Shown here one piece after another: positions 5,990 through 6,145 of a stretch of DNA of 6,145 bases. Below the pieces are notes generated by a model. It had not been told where the DNA came from and did no database searches. It saw only the letters and a program-made list of their open reading frames with translations. The stretch comes from PVC group bacterium. Its GTDB lineage: Bacteria > Verrucomicrobiota > Kiritimatiellia > CAIKKV01 > PXCX01. Within the stretch, counting starts at the first letter, position 1; each line of letters starts with the position of its first letter. Made by a program: the position numbers and the translations under genes. The stretch covers positions 1-6,145 of the forward strand of contig PXCX01000098.1 of the NCBI GenBank assembly GCA_003565195.1, read 5' to 3'.

Positions 5990-6018
5990 AGTATGTCATA
6001 AACGATCCGGCAATGCAA
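5990..6018 (-). promoter_or_regulatory. Candidate promoter of the TIM-barrel gene
   Basis: On the minus strand TTGCAT (6013-6018) and CATACT (5990-5995) are 17 bases apart, predicting a start near 5983 and a leader of about 39 bases ending in the GGAGGA site. The match is moderate. No other obvious -10 lies closer to the gene. The remaining bases 6019-6103 show no gene. Confidence 0.45.
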
Positions 6019-6103
6019 CTTGTTTTAGCTCCTTAATCATAAATTCTTTGAGTAGATGAGTCAAACATTTCCGCGAAAATTCTGTGAGATGGCGACGTTC
6101 TGA

Positions 6104-6134
6104 GTGTTCAGTGTTCAGGGGTTCAGAGTTCAGG
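6104..6134. repeat. Short tandem repeat with GTTCA core
   Basis: Four imperfect head-to-tail units, GTGTTCA, GTGTTCA, GGGGTTCA and GAGTTCA, spaced 7 to 8 bases apart, followed by GG. No coding frame is seen. The unit differs from the ATTTATG repeat at 1420-1448, but the period of about seven is the same. The array may continue in variant form beyond the right edge. Confidence 0.7.
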
Positions 6135-6145
6135 AAAGAGGGCAG

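Noticed and set aside
5929..6018. Possible 29-codon minus-strand leader ORF from a TTG at 6018, with AGGAG upstream, overlapping the TIM-barrel start
   Set aside because: TTG start, no recognisable product, and the same bases form the candidate -35 box; more likely chance.
6035..6044. Single ATTTATGATT on the minus strand matching the left heptamer repeat
   Set aside because: Only one copy in an AT-rich stretch; expected by chance often enough not to count as a repeat.

Overview
The window looks like chromosomal DNA from a free-living proteobacterium, probably a gammaproteobacterium. The evidence is moderate GC content, Shine-Dalgarno starts, sigma70-type promoters, a tRNA gene that encodes its own CCA end, and a GlpG-like rhomboid protease. 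Genus cannot be told from the sequence alone. It carries six protein genes (one cut by the left edge) and one tRNA gene. There is no integrase, transposase, CRISPR array or phage gene.

Left part (1-2434), all on the minus strand. First, in transcription order, a strong promoter (2407-2434) drives tRNA-Val(CAC). A family 2 glycosyltransferase of the dolichol-phosphate-mannosyltransferase type begins only 24 bases after the tRNA CCA end. Then comes a 93-base gap with a heptamer tandem repeat and a promoter, followed by an AAA-type ATPase fused to a PD-(D/E)XK nuclease-like domain. That promoter sits so close to the ATPase ATG that its mRNA is predicted to be leaderless. The ATPase runs off the left edge.

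Centre (2435-4071), plus strand. A stand-alone HisI-like protein (phosphoribosyl-AMP cyclohydrolase fold) is followed 69 bases later by an ATP-grasp ligase related to D-Ala-D-Ala ligase, and then by a likely intrinsic terminator. The HisI-like protein keeps the three zinc cysteines, but its DCDxD metal motif reads NCEQN and it has extra residues between the last two cysteines. No other his gene is nearby, and the ligase lacks the end of the Ddl substrate site. The pair is the best candidate here for an undescribed pathway, though its substrate cannot be read from sequence.

Right part (4072-6145). A complete GlpG-like rhomboid protease with its own ribosome binding site runs tail to tail, with a 7-base gap, into a minus-strand sugar isomerase/epimerase-like TIM barrel. 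The TIM-barrel gene has a strong Shine-Dalgarno site and a plausible promoter. The last 40 bases hold a second, different short tandem repeat. Apart from the HisI-like/ligase pair, no shared pathway is evident among these genes.
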